A stretch of DNA of 64,000 nt from an uncultured Adlercreutzia sp. (GCA_910589165.1 CAJUSP010000008.1:1-64000); one strand, 5' to 3'. Positions 1 to 8,586 are shown, numbered from the stretch's first letter. Translations and numbers: made by a program. Notes: generated by a model from the letters alone, not told the origin.

Positions 1-54
1 AGCATCACCTTGCCAAGGTGAGGGTCGCGGGTTCGAATCCCGTTGTCCGCTCCA
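1..54 (+). tRNA. tRNA-Gly (anticodon GCC), 5' end outside the window
   Basis: Only the anticodon arm, variable loop, T arm and acceptor 3' strand are present. The anticodon stem tcacc/ggtga encloses the loop ttgccaa, whose middle bases read GCC, so it decodes glycine. The T arm carries the ttcgaat loop, and the 3' end has an encoded CCA at 52-54. The missing 5' half lies upstream of base 1. Confidence 0.9.
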
Positions 55-64
55 TAAAACTACT

Positions 65-97
65 GACCGGAGGCTTGCGAGTCTCCGGTCTTTTTTT
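65..97 (+). terminator. Rho-independent terminator of tRNA-Gly
   Basis: A perfect 8-bp stem (GACCGGAG/CTCCGGTC) is followed directly by seven T residues, ten bases after the tRNA end. Confidence 0.9.
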
Positions 98-281
98 ATC
101 TCGCGTTCCAGTGGGCAGATTATGGGCAAAAGTGATGCTCCCGAACCGCGCGGGAGCCATAACCGCCCTCGCGCCGGCGACGCATCTTCGATTCAGAAAA
201 GTTGGGCAGATGCACAAAGAGCGATGGTACGCATCCCCGTTGATGGTATGCTGGTGCCGTACCCTTCGCGAAAGGACTGCC

Positions 282-680
282 ATGGAAACCTCGAAGATCA
301 AGTGCCGCGAGTGCAAGGCCAACGCCGTGCAGTACGACGGCAAGCTGCCGACCCGTGGCGTGGCCAAGGTGCTCGTGGCCGGCTTCGCCATCTACATCGT
401 GGGACTGTGGGTGCTCGTGGTGGCTGCCGGCGTCACGACGGGGGATACCGCCGAGGTCGGCCTCATGGAGATGCTCATCGCCCTAGCGGTGGTCGTGACC
501 GTGCTCACGGCGCTCATCCTCTGGTGGATGTTCCGCCCGAAGAAGGGGAGGGTCGTCATCTGCCCCAAGTGCGGCGCCCGCTACGACCTGGTGCCTCCCC
601 CGAACTACATCGTCGGCTGGAACTACGACAAAATCGCCCCGCAGGAGCACAGGAGCCTGCCCCAAGAAAACGAGAGGTGA
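282..680 (+). CDS. Small membrane protein with a split zinc ribbon
   Basis: A 132-residue protein of unknown function. Residues 6-9 carry CREC and residues about 92-95 carry CPKC, so the two halves of a possible zinc ribbon flank two hydrophobic segments (about residues 27-50 and 58-79). If both segments span the membrane, both CxxC pairs lie on the same side, which would allow one zinc site. The start was chosen at the ATG preceded by AAAGGA six bases upstream; a longer open frame runs back into the tRNA and is not credible. It stands alone between two tRNA genes. No enzymatic motif is visible. Confidence 0.7.
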   Translation: METSKIKCRECKANAVQYDGKLPTRGVAKVLVAGFAIYIVGLWVLVVAAGVTTGDTAEVGLMEMLIALAVVVTVLTALILWWMFRPKKGRVVICPKCGARYDLVPPPNYIVGWNYDKIAPQEHRSLPQENER

Positions 681-765
681 ATCCAAGACAACCGACGATG
701 GGTCTTGCTTGTGACAGATCGACGATGCCGTTCACGTGAGTCTTTGGCGAGGTGGAAAAAAACCG

Positions 766-793
766 TTGACTCGCTCCTGCGATCTGATAAACT
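766..793 (+). promoter_or_regulatory. Promoter of tRNA-Val
   Basis: TTGACT (766-771) and TAAACT (788-793) are separated by 16 bases and lie about 33 bases before the mature tRNA 5' end, as expected for a sigma-70-type tRNA promoter. Confidence 0.6.
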
Positions 794-826
794 ACTAACT
801 CGCTGCAACGGAGACGTTGCGAACCC

Positions 827-901
827 GCGCGATTAGCTCAGGGGGAGAGCACCACCTTGACACGGTGGGGGCCGCAAGTTCAAATCTTGCATCGCGCACC
901 A
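827..901 (+). tRNA. tRNA-Val (anticodon GAC)
   Basis: The acceptor arms GCGCGAT and ATCGCGC pair perfectly. The anticodon loop ttgacac gives GAC (valine). The T loop is ttcaaat and the CCA end is encoded. Length is 75 bases. Confidence 0.95.
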
Positions 902-908
902 TGAATTC

Positions 909-938
909 AAAGCCGGAGGATGATCCCTCCGGCTTTTT
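909..938 (+). terminator. Rho-independent terminator of tRNA-Val
   Basis: The stem AGCCGGAGG/CCTCCGGCT with a six-base loop is followed by a run of T, eight bases after the tRNA. Confidence 0.9.
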
Positions 939-939
939 T

Positions 940-1220
940 ATGCTCTGGCTCAGTTCAGCTCGGCTCGGCATGGCGCTTTGCATCGACGACCCGTACGCGC
1001 TGTCGCATGTGTTGAACAGCATCTCTCGCCCGGATCTCGGTAATGGCCACCTATCTCCTTTATCCGGAAAACCCCAGGTGAGCAGTCATCTAGCGCATTT
1101 TGCGCCAGAAAATAAGCCCCATTTTCTGCAATTTCAATCATTTTGCTGCTGGCTGGCGGAGCACCATCCTTGCACACTTCGGCCTAGAGAGGGAACCGGA
1201 GCTTGAGGAGGTCTTTCGCT
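940..1220. other. Intergenic stretch without a supported gene
   Basis: The terminator-to-gene gap between tRNA-Val and the oxidoreductase operon. Open frames here have no ribosome binding site and no recognisable family. The stretch ends with GAGGAG (1205-1210), the ribosome binding site of the next gene. It should hold the promoter of the operon, but I could not identify convincing boxes. Confidence 0.6.
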
Positions 1221-1910
1221 ATGGCCGAGTCCATCACGCCAAGTGAAGAGATAAGCAGTTCAAACCTAATTGAGGAAGTCGATAGCATCGGCACCGCCGT
1301 TGTCCGGCATCCCTTAAACAGAGAAGTGCTTTATCAGCTTTTGGTGTACTGCCAAGAAGAACGGACGCTCGAGGAAGCCGAACAGTACGCCATGACGTTG
1401 CCTCAGTTCTCGTCAGCCACTCAGAATCCCTATCGCATGCTGTGCACCCTCGTTGAGTCGAAGGGGCTTAGACGCATCGAGCGCGACCATCTTGGCAACG
1501 AGGTGACTGCGGACATGAAGGAGGGGCTCGCCGAGGACGACGCCGAGGATATCGTTGCCTCTGAGCACTACCAAACCACCGAAGCGGGTATCGAGTTCAT
1601 AGAGCAGTACAGTCCGAAGTCGCGATTGGTAAAGATGCTGAGTTTGGCACCGGAAAGAAGCAAGGACTATTGCGACCTCCTTGAATTCGTGGAAGAGCAG
1701 CCGCGCACCTACAGCGAGATTGTGTCCCTGCTGGAGGGCCGGGACGCTCTTCAAATCATCATAGCGGGGCATCGGGAGACGATGCAGCCCAGCGTTTTTG
1801 TGGACAAGCTCGAGCGCGCAGGCGCTCTGGTTTGGCAGGACGGTTGGCGTCTGTCCGAAATCGGCGCCGAGTTCCTGAAGGAAATGAAGGAAGCGAACGA
1901 GAAAAGCTAG
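1221..1910 (+). CDS. Unknown acidic helical protein, first gene of the oxidoreductase operon
   Basis: A 229-residue soluble protein, not recognised. The composition is Glu-rich and predominantly helical by eye. Two segments (about residues 30-115 and 140-225) each look like a winged-helix unit: helices, then a segment resembling a strand with phrases such as YQTTEAGIEFI and WRLSEIGAEFL that match each other. This suggests two related domains. The ATG at 1221 is preferred over an in-frame TTG at 1203 because GAGGAG lies ten bases before it. It sits 16 bases ahead of the molybdoenzyme gene, so a regulatory or assembly role for that enzyme is plausible but inferred only from position. Confidence 0.6.
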   Translation: MAESITPSEEISSSNLIEEVDSIGTAVVRHPLNREVLYQLLVYCQEERTLEEAEQYAMTLPQFSSATQNPYRMLCTLVESKGLRRIERDHLGNEVTADMKEGLAEDDAEDIVASEHYQTTEAGIEFIEQYSPKSRLVKMLSLAPERSKDYCDLLEFVEEQPRTYSEIVSLLEGRDALQIIIAGHRETMQPSVFVDKLERAGALVWQDGWRLSEIGAEFLKEMKEANEKS

Positions 1911-1926
1911 GAGGAGAGGAACAATT

Positions 1927-4776
1927 ATGTCCCAATCGAAATTGACGAGACGCTCTTTTGTAAGGGCTGCGGCGCTGACCGGTGCCGCCAGCGCCATCGG
2001 CGCAACGCTTACGGGGTGCATGCAGGAGAGTGAGCCTCGTGCAGCAACCGAGGGCGACCAGGCGTTGTCCAGCACGGCCGGGCTCACCAAGATGAAGACG
2101 ATGTGCCACGGATGCATCCAGATGTGCCCGGCCATCGCGTACCTGAAGGATGGCGTGGTGGTGAAGCTGGAGGGCGATCCGGAAGCCCCTATGAGCCGCG
2201 GCTCTATGTGCATCAAGGGCCTGAACCAGCTGCACACCATGTACAGCCCCCGTCGCATCCTGCACCCGCTGCGCCGCGCCGGCGAGCGAGGCGAGAACAA
2301 GTGGGAGGTCATCTCCTGGGACGAGGCCATCACCGAGGCCGCCGAGCACATTGTCGACGCTATCGAGAAGTACGGCCCCTATTCGTTCTTCGCCAGCGTT
2401 GGCGGCGGCGGATCCTACTCGTTCCAAGAGGCAATGACGATGCCCATGGCTTTCGGATCGCCGACGGTGTTCGAGCCCGGCTGCGCCCAGTGCTACCTGC
2501 CCCGCTGGTCCATGTCGAAGCTTTTCTACGGCGGTACCGATCAGTCTATTGCGGACAGTGCGGTGCGCGAGGTATTTCGCACGGGGGAGAACAACAAAAC
2601 CGAGATGCTCGTTCTCTGGGGTACGCAGCCTTCGGTGAGCCAAACCGCCATGTCCGGGCGATGCATGGCCGAGCTGCGCGCCGCCGGCGTGAAGACCGTG
2701 GTCGTGGACCCGAACTTCTCGCCCGACGCCGCTAAGGCCGACGTGTGGCTGCCCGTGCGCCCCGGTACCGACACGGGCTTGCTGCTTTCCTGGTTCCGCT
2801 ACATCTTCGAGAACAAGCTCTACGACGAGGAGTTCACGAAGTACTGGACGAACCTGCCCTTCCTCATCGATCCGGACACGAAGCTGCCGGTGAAGGCCGC
2901 CGAGCTGTTCCCCGACTTCCAGCAGACCACGCCCGAGAACACCCCGGCCTACGTGTGCTTCGACCTGCGCACCAACGCCGTGGCGCCCTTCGAGTACTCC
3001 GCCCCGGCCGATTCTGCCGTGGATCCCGAGATCTTCTGGACCGGCGAGTTCAACGGCAAGACTTACAAGACCGCCGGCCAGATCTACAAGGAAGAGGCCG
3101 ACCCCTGGACGTTTGAGCACGCAGGGGAGGTTTGCTGGTGCAAGCCCGAGAAGATCGAGGAGGCTGTGAAGCTCTACACCGAGGCATCGGTTGCGGGTAT
3201 ATCCAACGGCGTGGCCTCCGATATGACCGAGTCGGCCTCCGAAGTGCCGCTCGGCTGCATGGGCCTCGACTCCATCATGGGTTATATCAACAAGCCCGGC
3301 TGCACTATGACTCAGTACGGCAAGGGGAATCAGCCGACAAAGCGCCCGGTGACGTATCACAACGGCCCCAACGGCTTGTTCTCCGATATGTACGGTATCG
3401 GCGCGGTTGTGGGCATGTCGGATGCCGAGAACGAGGCCCGCGCCGCCGAGCTTGCGACGACGACGCAGCAGGCGCTTGCGAACCAGATCCTGAAGGACCG
3501 CCTGGGCATGAAGGACCACAAGGGCCTCTACGCCTGGTGCCACTCCCACATCCCCACGGTACGCGACGCCATTGCCACCGGCGAGCCCTACAAGCCGCGC
3601 GTGTGGTTCGACATGTCCGGCAACAAGCTGGCCATGCTCGGCAACGCGAAGTCGTGGTACGACGTGTTCCCCGAGATCGACTACATCATCGGCCAGTACC
3701 CGCACCTCACCTCGTTCCACATTGAGGCCTGCGACATCGTGTTCCCCATTCGCGAGTGGCTTGAAGAGCCGCTGGCAAAGGGTATGCAGCTGAACACGAT
3801 GTGGCTCATGAACGAGTGCACCCATATCGGTGAGACCGTGTCGCACTGCATTCCTGCAGGTCAAGTGGTCAAGAAGTGCACAGAGTTGATGGGCGGCGAA
3901 CTGCCGGGGCTGAAGCCTGGGTTTATGGGGCAGAGCACCGAAGAGGAAGTGAAGGAGGCTCAGGCCAAGACGCTCGGTGCCGAGAGCTGGGAAGATCTTC
4001 AGGCGAATATCGACAAGTACGTGCCCATGGTCATACCCGAGGAGGAGTACTTCGGTTACTTCCAGCACGAGACGGTTGTCGATGACGGCTTGCCGGCAGG
4101 CTTCGGTACCGAGTCCCGTAAGATTGAGGTCTACTGCCAGATTCTTCTGAAGCTCGCGCGAACCGGCTACCCGTTCTGCTACCCCGAGCCCCAAGAGGCC
4201 TGTGAGGACTACAGCCCCATCTGCCGCTTCATCGAGCCGGCCGAATCTCCCTATGAGGGTGCTCCTGGCTACGACGCCGAGTACCCGTTCGTGCTGACGA
4301 GCGGCCGCGTGCCCTACTTCCACCACGGCACCATGCGCCACGCCCCGTTCAGCCGCGAGCTGTTCCCGACAGCCGAGATCCGCATCAACCCGGCCTCCGC
4401 CGCCGAGCTCGGCATCGAGCACATGGACTGGGTGAAGGTGACGAGCCGCCGCGGCGAGGTCCACGCCCGCGCCTACCTGACCGAGGGCGTACACCCCAAG
4501 ACCGTGTGGATGGAGCGCTTCTGGAACCCCGAGTGCTACGACGCCTCCCAGGCCAACCCCACCGGCGGCTGGCGCGAGTGCAACGTGAACGTGCTCACCA
4601 AGAACGACGCCCCCTTCAACGAGGTCTACGGCTCCTACACCAACCGCGGCTTCACGGTGAAGATCGAGAAGTCGGAGAAGCCGCAGGGCGTATGGGTTGA
4701 AGCGGAGGAATTCGCTCCCTTCATGCCCACTGATGAGATGAAAGCCGAACCTATTACCGAGGATGTGACGTTCTAA
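1927..4776 (+). CDS. Tat-exported molybdopterin oxidoreductase, DMSO reductase superfamily catalytic subunit
   Basis: A 949-residue catalytic subunit that binds a Mo- or W-bis-pyranopterin guanine dinucleotide and one [4Fe-4S] cluster. Residues 8-12 (RRSFV) begin a twin-arginine signal whose hydrophobic core ends in LTGC, a lipobox-like sequence (Cys31), so the mature enzyme may be a membrane-anchored lipoprotein outside the cytoplasmic membrane. The cluster ligands are C60, C63, C67 and C95. A GCAQC segment (C186, C189) followed by RWSM lies in the region where the family supplies its metal ligand, so the ligand cannot be called safely. The C-terminal third has the dinucleotide-binding fold (LTSGRVPYFHHGTMRH). 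The substrate is unknown: family members in gut Eggerthellaceae reduce S- or N-oxides or dehydroxylate catechols. The ferredoxin gene overlaps its stop codon by one base (TAATG). Confidence 0.9.
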   Translation: MSQSKLTRRSFVRAAALTGAASAIGATLTGCMQESEPRAATEGDQALSSTAGLTKMKTMCHGCIQMCPAIAYLKDGVVVKLEGDPEAPMSRGSMCIKGLNQLHTMYSPRRILHPLRRAGERGENKWEVISWDEAITEAAEHIVDAIEKYGPYSFFASVGGGGSYSFQEAMTMPMAFGSPTVFEPGCAQCYLPRWSMSKLFYGGTDQSIADSAVREVFRTGENNKTEMLVLWGTQPSVSQTAMSGRCMAELRAAGVKTVVVDPNFSPDAAKADVWLPVRPGTDTGLLLSWFRYIFENKLYDEEFTKYWTNLPFLIDPDTKLPVKAAELFPDFQQTTPENTPAYVCFDLRTNAVAPFEYSAPADSAVDPEIFWTGEFNGKTYKTAGQIYKEEADPWTFEHAGEVCWCKPEKIEEAVKLYTEASVAGISNGVASDMTESASEVPLGCMGLDSIMGYINKPGCTMTQYGKGNQPTKRPVTYHNGPNGLFSDMYGIGAVVGMSDAENEARAAELATTTQQALANQILKDRLGMKDHKGLYAWCHSHIPTVRDAIATGEPYKPRVWFDMSGNKLAMLGNAKSWYDVFPEIDYIIGQYPHLTSFHIEACDIVFPIREWLEEPLAKGMQLNTMWLMNECTHIGETVSHCIPAGQVVKKCTELMGGELPGLKPGFMGQSTEEEVKEAQAKTLGAESWEDLQANIDKYVPMVIPEEEYFGYFQHETVVDDGLPAGFGTESRKIEVYCQILLKLARTGYPFCYPEPQEACEDYSPICRFIEPAESPYEGAPGYDAEYPFVLTSGRVPYFHHGTMRHAPFSRELFPTAEIRINPASAAELGIEHMDWVKVTSRRGEVHARAYLTEGVHPKTVWMERFWNPECYDASQANPTGGWRECNVNVLTKNDAPFNEVYGSYTNRGFTVKIEKSEKPQGVWVEAEEFAPFMPTDEMKAEPITEDVTF

Positions 4777-5387
4777 TGAGAAACTGCCTTGTTATCGATC
4801 TCGACCGCTGCTCAGGTTGCGACAGTTGTACGGCGGCTTGCAAACACGAGAACAGCATCGATCTGGGAGTCTATTACAATCCCGTGTTCACTGTTGGCCC
4901 CATGGGCACCTTCCCGGACATCGAGATGTACTGGCTGCCGATGCAGTGCCAGCAGTGCGAGAACCCCGGCTGCATCGAGGTATGCCCCACCGGCGCCTCC
5001 TACCGCGACGAGGAGAGCGGCGTGGTGCTGGTAAATGCCGATGATTGCATCGGGTGCGAGAGCTGCTTGACCGGGTGCCCGTTCAATGCGCGCATGCTCA
5101 ACAAGAACACCAATGTGGTCGAGAAGTGCACCCTGTGCTTCCATCGCAAAAACGACGAGAACTGGGAGCCGGCCTGCGTGCACAACTGCTGCTGCGGCGC
5201 CCGCATCTTCGGCGATTTGGACGATCCGGAATCTGCGGCCTCGAAGGCCATCGCAGCAGCAGGGGAGGAGAACTGCCATCGTTTGACCGATCCTGGCGAT
5301 CTGCGACCGGCGACGGTCTATATTCTCTCGCCTAAGACGGCGACGTGGCGGGAGAGCCCGGAGCTCATGACACGTCTGGCTCTTTAA
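4776..5387 (+). CDS. Four-cluster ferredoxin subunit (DmsB/PhsB/PcrB-like) of the oxidoreductase
   Basis: A 203-residue electron-transfer subunit that would pass electrons to the catalytic subunit. Four cysteine groups are visible: CSGCDSCTAAC near the N-terminus, CQQCENPGCIEVCP (about residues 56-69), CIGCESCLTGCP (about 92-103) and CTLC plus CVHNCC (about 120-145), enough for four [4Fe-4S] clusters. It has no export signal of its own, so it would travel with the Tat-targeted partner. Its start overlaps the stop of the catalytic gene, implying translational coupling. The gene ends before a 91-base gap that contains a strong inverted repeat. Confidence 0.9.
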   Translation: MRNCLVIDLDRCSGCDSCTAACKHENSIDLGVYYNPVFTVGPMGTFPDIEMYWLPMQCQQCENPGCIEVCPTGASYRDEESGVVLVNADDCIGCESCLTGCPFNARMLNKNTNVVEKCTLCFHRKNDENWEPACVHNCCCGARIFGDLDDPESAASKAIAAAGEENCHRLTDPGDLRPATVYILSPKTATWRESPELMTRLAL

Positions 5388-5400
5388 ACAATCCGTTGCC

Positions 5401-5454
5401 AGGTGCTCCGTTCGTCGATTTCCCTTCCCTCCCACCATCGGGGACGGAGCACCT
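5401..5454 (+). repeat. Perfect 11-bp inverted repeat between ferredoxin and chaperone genes
   Basis: AGGTGCTCCGT (5401-5411) pairs with ACGGAGCACCT (5444-5454) across a pyrimidine-rich 32-base loop. There is no T-run after it, so it is more likely an mRNA stabilising or processing hairpin, or a weak attenuator, than a full terminator. Confidence 0.7.
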
Positions 5455-5478
5455 CGGTTTGAGATCCCAGGAGATGCT

Positions 5479-6186
5479 ATGTCCACAACTGAAGATTGCG
5501 CTTCTATTCTTGAGGCGCTCTTAGGACGCGCTGATTTCTACGATACGCTTGCCGCATTGTATTTCAAGCCCTTGACGGAAGAGCAGATACAGGCCATGGC
5601 TCACGAGGATCTTGCTTCGTTTGCCGGGGGCGATCTGAGGCTTTCCGAGGGCCTTCATGATATGGATCGAGCCCTTATGAAGCGAAACACCGGTACGCGC
5701 CAGGAGCTTGCCGTTGACTTCACTTCCGCATTCGCCGGAACTTCCTCGTGGGAAGGCCGCTACGCCGTTCCCTACGAATCGGTGTTCACGAGCGCCGAGG
5801 GACTTCTCTTCCAAGATGCCTACCACGAGGTTCACGCTTTGTTCGGTGCCCAAGGTGTAGAGCGCGCGCCCGGGTACGACTACCCCGACGACCACCTTTC
5901 GTTTATGTGCGGATACCTCGCTATCTTGTCGCGACGCAGCGCGGCTGCTATCGAGCAAGGTGATTACGCTGAGGCTGACAAGTGGCTTTCCTCCTCAGCT
6001 TCATTCATCGATGCCCATATACTCCCGTGGTTCCCCGATTTCCGGGATCTGGCGTTGCACATCGTCAAGACCCGGTTCTACCGTGGTGTGCTGAAGGCGA
6101 CGGCTGGCTTCTTCGACTTCGACCGGGAACTGATAGATGAAATGCGCTCCGCATTGTCTGAATGCATCGAGAAGGAGGGTGAGTAG
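5479..6186 (+). CDS. TorD/DmsD-family molybdoenzyme chaperone
   Basis: A 235-residue all-helical cytoplasmic protein of the TorD family. These chaperones bind the Tat signal of a molybdoenzyme and hold the apoprotein until cofactor insertion. The family signature is seen around residues 133-148 (YPDDHLSFMCGYLAIL), preceded by the usual acidic loop with tyrosines. The ATG follows a CAGGAG ribosome binding site. It is placed downstream of the catalytic and ferredoxin genes and two bases before the membrane protein gene. The client is therefore almost certainly the oxidoreductase encoded at 1927-4776. Confidence 0.88.
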   Translation: MSTTEDCASILEALLGRADFYDTLAALYFKPLTEEQIQAMAHEDLASFAGGDLRLSEGLHDMDRALMKRNTGTRQELAVDFTSAFAGTSSWEGRYAVPYESVFTSAEGLLFQDAYHEVHALFGAQGVERAPGYDYPDDHLSFMCGYLAILSRRSAAAIEQGDYAEADKWLSSSASFIDAHILPWFPDFRDLALHIVKTRFYRGVLKATAGFFDFDRELIDEMRSALSECIEKEGE

Positions 6187-6188
6187 CC

Positions 6189-6917
6189 ATGGAGTTCGCT
6201 ATCGTGCTGGCTGCGACTCTGGGGGCATGCCTTTTGCTGAGGACGCCCCTTCATAAGCACCCAACCGTCTTCTACGCCCTCGCCATAGCCATAGACGTGC
6301 TCTTCGTGTTCGGTTCAACCGTCGGCCTTCCACGACCCGTGTGGGCGGCACTCTTCGTTCTCGTCCAGAAGTGCGAGCTCTCTCTCGCGTTGTTCGCGAT
6401 TGTCATGTACATTGGCGTTCTCTCGCCCAGCTCTAAGCTGTATCAATGGCTCAAACCCATTCGCAGCGAGCTTTCCATCATTGCCTGGTTCCTGGCACTT
6501 GGACATATGGCCGTTTATCTGCTTGCCTATATTCCGAAGACATTCCAGGGTGCGCATGTCGACACTAATGTGTTCGGGGGCTTTGTCCTTGCCATGATCC
6601 TCCTTGTTCTTCTCATGGTTCTGGGGATCACATCGTTTGCCGGGGTTAAGAGACATATGCGTGCCGACGATTGGAAGAGGCTGCAGAAATTGGCCTATCC
6701 GTTCTTCATGCTCATTTATGTGCATGTGCTTCTTCTGCTTCTGCCGGCAGCCCTGCACGGGGGACTGTCCGCCTCGGTGACCGTCGCCGTATACTCGGTG
6801 GTGTTCGTCGGCTATGCCATCGCACGTACCGCTCGCGCCCTTCATGAGCGCGTTAAAGATGAGCGGTCCGTAAAATTGACTGCCGAGAGCGACGAATGGG
6901 AGAGGGCTAAGGCGTAA
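6189..6917 (+). CDS. Cytochrome b-like membrane protein (ferric reductase-like/MsrQ-type fold)
   Basis: A 242-residue integral membrane protein with about six hydrophobic segments. Histidines at the ends of helices (GHMAVYLL near residue 100, YVHVLLLL near residue 181, HKHP near residue 23) could ligate b haem. The phrase DDWKRLQKLAYPFF followed by YVH resembles the MsrQ/YedZ group. It probably takes electrons from menaquinol and hands them to the ferredoxin subunit of the adjacent oxidoreductase; this is inferred from the operon, since the usual NrfD-type anchor is absent. The start follows the chaperone stop by two bases, with GGAGGGTGAG as the ribosome binding site. Confidence 0.7.
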   Translation: MEFAIVLAATLGACLLLRTPLHKHPTVFYALAIAIDVLFVFGSTVGLPRPVWAALFVLVQKCELSLALFAIVMYIGVLSPSSKLYQWLKPIRSELSIIAWFLALGHMAVYLLAYIPKTFQGAHVDTNVFGGFVLAMILLVLLMVLGITSFAGVKRHMRADDWKRLQKLAYPFFMLIYVHVLLLLLPAALHGGLSASVTVAVYSVVFVGYAIARTARALHERVKDERSVKLTAESDEWERAKA

Positions 6918-6933
6918 AGAGGGGGGCTTAAGT

Positions 6934-8460
6934 GTGGGTGATTTTGCTCGGAAGCTGATTCGCGCTGTTCCGGCTTTGCCTTATATAGGCTTGGGCCTTT
7001 GGTTCGCGTGGGCTGCTTTGGCGTTCGGGAGCACGGCGTGGCTTTCGGAGAGCGAGCCGAATGGCATGAACATAGGGATTATGTTCATGCTCTCTTCGCT
7101 CGGGTGCTCTCTCGGCCTGATCGCCGGGGCAGTTCGGCCGCAGTTTGCTCAACCATTCCTCACGAGAAGATGGCTCCTCTTGCTGGCAGGTGCTGCCTCT
7201 TCGCTGAGCTGCGTTGTTATCGTTTTGGCGGGACCCTTCTATCTGCAGGCGCTCTTTCCGCCTGCCGCAATATGGCCTCTTGGCCGTGCTTGCGCCTTCT
7301 TGTCGGGCCTCGGCTTCGCCCCGTTGCTTTTGAAAAGCGGGGCTCTTTATAGCTCGCTTGTTCCCCGAAGGGCAATCCTGTACAGCTCTTTGTCTACGTT
7401 GATTGCCGTTTCTATCTACTATATCGTTGTAGGCTCGCCTTCGTGGCAGCCCGTAGCCGGCGGACCGTCTCTTGCGGGATCGATCGGATTTTGCGTTCTT
7501 CCGCTTGCGACGGCGGCCTGCGCTGCTCTGGGCGAGTTGACGGAATGCGATCAAGATAAAACTGCTTGGCCCCCATTTTCGTTTGCGAAGCTCTGTCTGG
7601 TCATTTTTGTATTTTCGCTCGTTGCTGCCGCCATACGGGCACTCGTAGTTGTCCCATCCCCCTTAGCGGTCACCATCGCGGGAATGAAACCGGTCATGCT
7701 GGCACGCATTGTCATGGCGCTCGCCTTCGCCCTCATGGCAGTGGAACTTGATGCGGGACGCCTCAATTTCGGAAAGCTCTACTCGCTCATTATGGTCGTC
7801 GTCGTTGTGCTCGTAGCCTGCTGCCCGCTCGCAGAGGGGGCAGCGTCGATATTGAGCTGGGTTATAACCTTCATGGCGAATTTCCTCGAGTTCATTCTTT
7901 GGTGCATACTGGCGTTTGTCGTCTACCAGAAAAAGCTTTCGCCGACTGCCGTGTTCGGATGGGGCTTTGGCCTTTTTACGCTCGGAAGCTCCATCGGGTG
8001 GGTGTTTGGGGTTTTCGGGTTGCCATCCTTGGAAACAGTGATCGACCCTACGATTCTTTATCTTGCTTTGGCTTCGATGGTGCTGATTGGATCGGTGGTA
8101 GTATTCTCGGAGCGAGATTTCGGCTCCCTGTTCGAAAGCCACGATGTGGCACAGCCGACGCTGGACGAGATACTCGATTACGACATCATGAGGGGTGCTG
8201 CCAACAGCGAGGAAGGGGAGCGCCGCTTCGGCCGCGCGCTCGAATCAATAGGCACTGCCGCCTTGCTGACTCGCCGTGAATCGGATGTACTGCGCTGCCT
8301 TGCTATGGGCTACGATGGGGGCATGATAGCTAAAGAACTCGGCATTTCGTGGCATACCGTGAGAACCCATACGACCAATGTGTACGCGAAGCTTGGCGTG
8401 CACTCAAAACGCGAGGTTATTGAGCTTGTCGATGCCAGGGTGCGCTCACTCGGAGAGTAG
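6934..8460 (+). CDS. LuxR-family transcription regulator with a 12-segment membrane domain
   Basis: A 508-residue protein. About 400 N-terminal residues form roughly twelve hydrophobic segments resembling a transporter. The C-terminus (about residues 445-505) is a LuxR/GerE helix-turn-helix: LTRRESDVLRCLAMGY, then IAKELGISWHTVRTHTTNVYAKLGV. This architecture is common in Eggerthella-type genomes next to molybdoenzyme operons, where the membrane part is thought to sense a ligand or quinone state. The GTG start follows a G-rich AGAGGGGGG ribosome binding site and lies 17 bases after the membrane protein gene, so it is co-transcribed and probably controls this operon. The ligand is unknown. Confidence 0.85.
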   Translation: MGDFARKLIRAVPALPYIGLGLWFAWAALAFGSTAWLSESEPNGMNIGIMFMLSSLGCSLGLIAGAVRPQFAQPFLTRRWLLLLAGAASSLSCVVIVLAGPFYLQALFPPAAIWPLGRACAFLSGLGFAPLLLKSGALYSSLVPRRAILYSSLSTLIAVSIYYIVVGSPSWQPVAGGPSLAGSIGFCVLPLATAACAALGELTECDQDKTAWPPFSFAKLCLVIFVFSLVAAAIRALVVVPSPLAVTIAGMKPVMLARIVMALAFALMAVELDAGRLNFGKLYSLIMVVVVVLVACCPLAEGAASILSWVITFMANFLEFILWCILAFVVYQKKLSPTAVFGWGFGLFTLGSSIGWVFGVFGLPSLETVIDPTILYLALASMVLIGSVVVFSERDFGSLFESHDVAQPTLDEILDYDIMRGAANSEEGERRFGRALESIGTAALLTRRESDVLRCLAMGYDGGMIAKELGISWHTVRTHTTNVYAKLGVHSKREVIELVDARVRSLGE

Positions 8461-8586
8461 GGCGGGCGCCTTGGGGGCCTGCCCGCTTGTAACGCAGCCG
8501 TTACGCTGACAAATTGTGCATGGCGAGGAACATCAGCTGGGGTATCATGGTTTGCAATGTTTCCCTATCGAGGAGTTGGTCTCATC

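Noticed and set aside
1759..4494. A 911-codon open frame on the minus strand
   Set aside because: Antisense shadow of the molybdoenzyme gene, with no ribosome binding site and no recognisable domain.
8460..8487. Terminator after the LuxR gene (GGCGGGC/GCCCGC)
   Set aside because: The stem is short, the loop long and there is no T-run, so I did not list it as a terminator.
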